From positions 1 through 7,515 of the forward strand of contig CAILUF010000040.1 of the NCBI GenBank assembly GCA_903837365.1: a DNA stretch of 7,515 nt, read 5' to 3'. Source of the stretch: an uncultured Alphaproteobacteria bacterium (GTDB lineage: Bacteria; Pseudomonadota; Alphaproteobacteria; Rickettsiales; UBA1997). Position numbers and translations under genes: made by a program. Positions 6,177 to 7,515 of this stretch are shown here, one piece after another; the first letter of the stretch is position 1, and each line of letters opens with the position of its first letter. The notes beneath the pieces are model-generated. The model did no database searches, was not told where the DNA came from, and saw only the letters and a program-made list of their open reading frames with translations.

Positions 6177-7298
6177 ATGCAAATTTTGCGCCAAAAAAAA
6201 ATAAAAGGAATTTTTATTCTTATCAAATTTCTAGTTGCATTAAGCCTTATTTCTTGCACGTCTTGCTCATCGCTTAGCAAATCGCAAATTATAAATTCTA
6301 AAAAAACTGAAGCAATTTCAGTTCTTGAACTCAAGATTTTGTATAATGGAATTGAAGAAAAACGCAATAGTGGATTAATTGGCGAATGCCATTTAGTATT
6401 TGGAAGTGATAATGGATCAGTTAAGTTTAGTAACAATGATGATTATTCTTTTTATGTTATCAAAACCAAGCCTGGTATCGTTAAAATCAAAGCTTTAAAA
6501 TGCTCCAACTGGATTGTTTATTTTAAAAATCGTCATCTCAATTTAGGAGAATTGGAGTTTAATGCCAAACCTGATCATATAAATTACTTGGGAAATTTAG
6601 TTATCAATTATGAGCCACGTGGTTTTGGCTTTTTGGATATTATTGGGCTTGGTGGAATCATCAATGATAGCAATGCTTCGTTTGATATTAAAATTTATGA
6701 TAACACTGAAAAATCAGTAAATTTTTTAAAAGAATTTTATCCTGAATTAAGATATCGCAACGTTCTTAAATCAATGATTCATCAACATAAAAATACCAAA
6801 GCTAAACTTCAAGATTTAGAAACGAGACAAAAAAATAAAGTAACAAATGACAATGATGACAAATCATTCAAGCAAGAAAATTTTCAAAATAATTTAGATC
6901 AACAAAATTTTTCTAAAATTCCAGAAAAACCAAAAGATCAGTTAATTAATTCTGACCCAGTTCCTAACTATCCTGCACAAAATAATTCACCGATTTCCAC
7001 TCCGGTAATTATCCCAATTATCCCAATTATTCCTGCGAAAATAATACCAAATAATACTTCGAACTCAACTCCTGAAACATCTAATTCAATCTCAATTCAA
7101 AGTGATGTAAGTGGCGAACAAATTAACAAAGATGCCGTAAATAACGAAAGAAAAATTGGTCGTATTATTCGCAGAAATAAAGCTCTTCGTGAAAATAATA
7201 ATGTTGAACAACCTGTAAATAATCAACCGATTTCCAATCCAGGTGTAAATGAAAGCTTTAACCCCAGAACTAGATTTAGACCTAGTGAAGTTCAATAA
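6177..7298 (+). CDS. Lipoprotein with Asn/Gln/Pro-rich C-terminal tail, function unknown
   Basis: A 373-residue lipoprotein I cannot name. Residues 1-26 form a signal peptide with a basic start (RQKKIK) and the lipobox LIS-Cys27; Cys30 follows closely. Residues about 45-190 look like a compact beta-rich domain ('GECHLVF', 'YSFYVIKTKPGIVKIKALKC', 'YLGNLVINYEP'), and Cys71 and Cys109 may pair. This pattern resembles small envelope lipoproteins of unknown role. From about 200 the chain becomes low-complexity and probably disordered. It has charged and Asn/Gln-rich stretches, an IIP triplet repeat (278-286), two NN-x-P-IS-x-P copies (269-276 and 348-355), and a basic patch KIGRIIRRNKALRE (326-339) before a final RPSEVQ. 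It is not a TpsA exoprotein: it has no TPS domain and a lipobox signal. It follows tpsB by 89 bases. A nine-A run (6193-6201) sits in codons 6-9. The stop lies inside a tandem duplication. Confidence 0.8.
   Translation: MQILRQKKIKGIFILIKFLVALSLISCTSCSSLSKSQIINSKKTEAISVLELKILYNGIEEKRNSGLIGECHLVFGSDNGSVKFSNNDDYSFYVIKTKPGIVKIKALKCSNWIVYFKNRHLNLGELEFNAKPDHINYLGNLVINYEPRGFGFLDIIGLGGIINDSNASFDIKIYDNTEKSVNFLKEFYPELRYRNVLKSMIHQHKNTKAKLQDLETRQKNKVTNDNDDKSFKQENFQNNLDQQNFSKIPEKPKDQLINSDPVPNYPAQNNSPISTPVIIPIIPIIPAKIIPNNTSNSTPETSNSISIQSDVSGEQINKDAVNNERKIGRIIRRNKALRENNNVEQPVNNQPISNPGVNESFNPRTRFRPSEVQ
7007..7033 (+). repeat. In-frame tandem repeat, three 9-base units
   Basis: The units AATTATCCC (7007-7015), AATTATCCC (7016-7024) and AATTATTCC (7025-7033) lie head to tail inside the lipoprotein gene. 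They encode Ile-Ile-Pro three times. Because the unit is a whole number of codons, gain or loss of a copy would keep the frame and change only tail length. Confidence 0.8.
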
Positions 7299-7323
7299 AT
7301 TAGACCTAATGAATTTCAATAAA
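7276..7323 (+). repeat. 24-base tandem duplication spanning the lipoprotein stop codon
   Basis: Two adjacent 24-base units lie at 7276-7299 and 7300-7323. They begin TTAGACCTA and end TTCAATAAA, and are identical at 22 of 24 positions (G/A at unit position 10, G/T at position 15). The first unit encodes the protein's last residues and the TAA stop at 7296-7298. The second unit, read in the same frame, would give Ile-Arg-Pro-Asn-Glu-Phe-Gln and then its own TAA. The end of the gene, stop included, has been copied. Confidence 0.85.
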
Positions 7324-7328
7324 ACATA

Positions 7329-7364
7329 AGTTAAATAAAGAAAATTAACTGATAATATTTTTTT
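7329..7364 (+). terminator. Weak candidate terminator after the tailed lipoprotein gene
   Basis: AGTTAA (7329-7334) is exactly complementary to TTAACT (7345-7350) across a 10-base loop, and seven T follow at 7358-7364. The stem has only one G-C pair and the T-run starts seven bases after it, so this is a tentative call. It lies about 30 bases past the stop codon, a sensible position. Confidence 0.25.
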
Positions 7365-7464
7365 GCCAATTCAAAAGGCTTGCCAATAAGCAAGTAACTT
7401 TGCGAATAAGAAACAAGTAACTTTGCCAATAAGAAATAGAAAGATAAGAAATAGTAAAGATAAG
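7363..7464. repeat. Short direct-repeat array in the non-coding tail
   Basis: From 7299 to the right edge (217 bases) I find no gene. Most of this stretch is repeats. TTGC(C/G)AAT occurs four times (7363-7370, 7380-7387, 7400-7407, 7423-7430), at start-to-start spacings of 17, 20 and 23 bases. Within it, two adjacent 23-base units (7391-7413 and 7414-7436), both starting CAAGTAACTTTGC, differ at one base. A further pair follows: AAATAG-AAAGATAAG (7434-7448) and AAATAGTAAAGATAAG (7449-7464). The pattern looks like decayed tandem duplication. There is no unit-spacer regularity of a CRISPR array. Confidence 0.75.
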
Positions 7465-7515
7465 ATAACGAAGGCAATGAAAATAATGATCGAGCAATAT
7501 TTTTAAACTATTTTA

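Noticed and set aside
6155..6436. 93-codon open frame on the minus strand
   Set aside because: It overlaps the signal peptide and head domain of the + strand lipoprotein, which has a clear lipobox; the reverse product has no recognisable feature.
6177..7298. Downstream gene as the TpsA partner of the TpsB transporter
   Set aside because: It is only 373 residues, has a lipobox signal peptide and no haemagglutinin-type TPS domain or beta-helix repeats.
7092..7319. 75-codon open frame on the minus strand
   Set aside because: It is antisense to the low-complexity tail and the 24-base duplication; an open frame is expected in such AT-rich repeats.
7363..7464. Possible CRISPR array
   Set aside because: The units abut one another or have variable 9-15 base gaps, there are no spacers of constant length, and no cas genes are in the window.
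7331..7507. Open minus-strand frame rich in Leu, Phe and Tyr through the repeat array
   Set aside because: It has no ATG (only a TTG at 7477), it is produced by the repeats themselves, and it lacks a ribosome site. Hydrophobic readings are typical of the reverse of purine-rich DNA.

Overview
The window comes from an AT-rich bacterial genome (about 30% G+C by eye). Every gene reads on the + strand and spacers are short. Two proteins point to Alphaproteobacteria. One is an M3 oligoendopeptidase F of the kind common in that class. The other is an OmpA-type lipoprotein whose N-terminal region carries the 'ALEY...F...FA.KGL' and 'DCW...I..CR..F' signatures that I associate with alphaproteobacterial OmpA-family proteins. 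Low G+C, poly-A/poly-T-rich coding sequence and the near absence of Shine-Dalgarno sites suggest a reduced or host-associated lineage (Rickettsiales- or Holosporales-like). The exact taxon is inference.

Layout. (1) 2-928: C-terminal half of PepF, cut by the window's left edge. (2) 1030-1353: a small TRL-like lipoprotein. (3) 1375-2064: a class I SAM-dependent methyltransferase, separated from gene 2 by 21 bases holding part of a perfect 9-bp inverted repeat. (4) A perfect TTGACA -35 box at 2074 precedes a tight three-gene run with 2-base gaps: OmpA-domain lipoprotein (2133-3116), proB glutamate 5-kinase (3119-4261) and a TpsB/ShlB-type outer-membrane transporter (4264-6087). (5) 6177-7298: a lipoprotein with a folded N-terminal half and an Asn/Gln/Pro-rich tail. 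(6) 7299-7515: a non-coding tail built largely of short direct repeats.

How the genes fit together. Four of the seven proteins are envelope proteins: three lipoproteins and one outer-membrane barrel. The OmpA lipoprotein should tie the outer membrane to peptidoglycan, and the TpsB protein should export a large partner protein. No TpsA exoprotein is present in the window. The cytoplasmic proline-pathway kinase ProB sits between the two envelope genes, and its usual partner proA is not beside it. I see no clear new defence or mobile system. The points most worth a second look are the OmpA-proB-tpsB operon with an orphan TpsB, the tandem duplication that carries the stop codon of the last lipoprotein gene, and the repeat array behind it.
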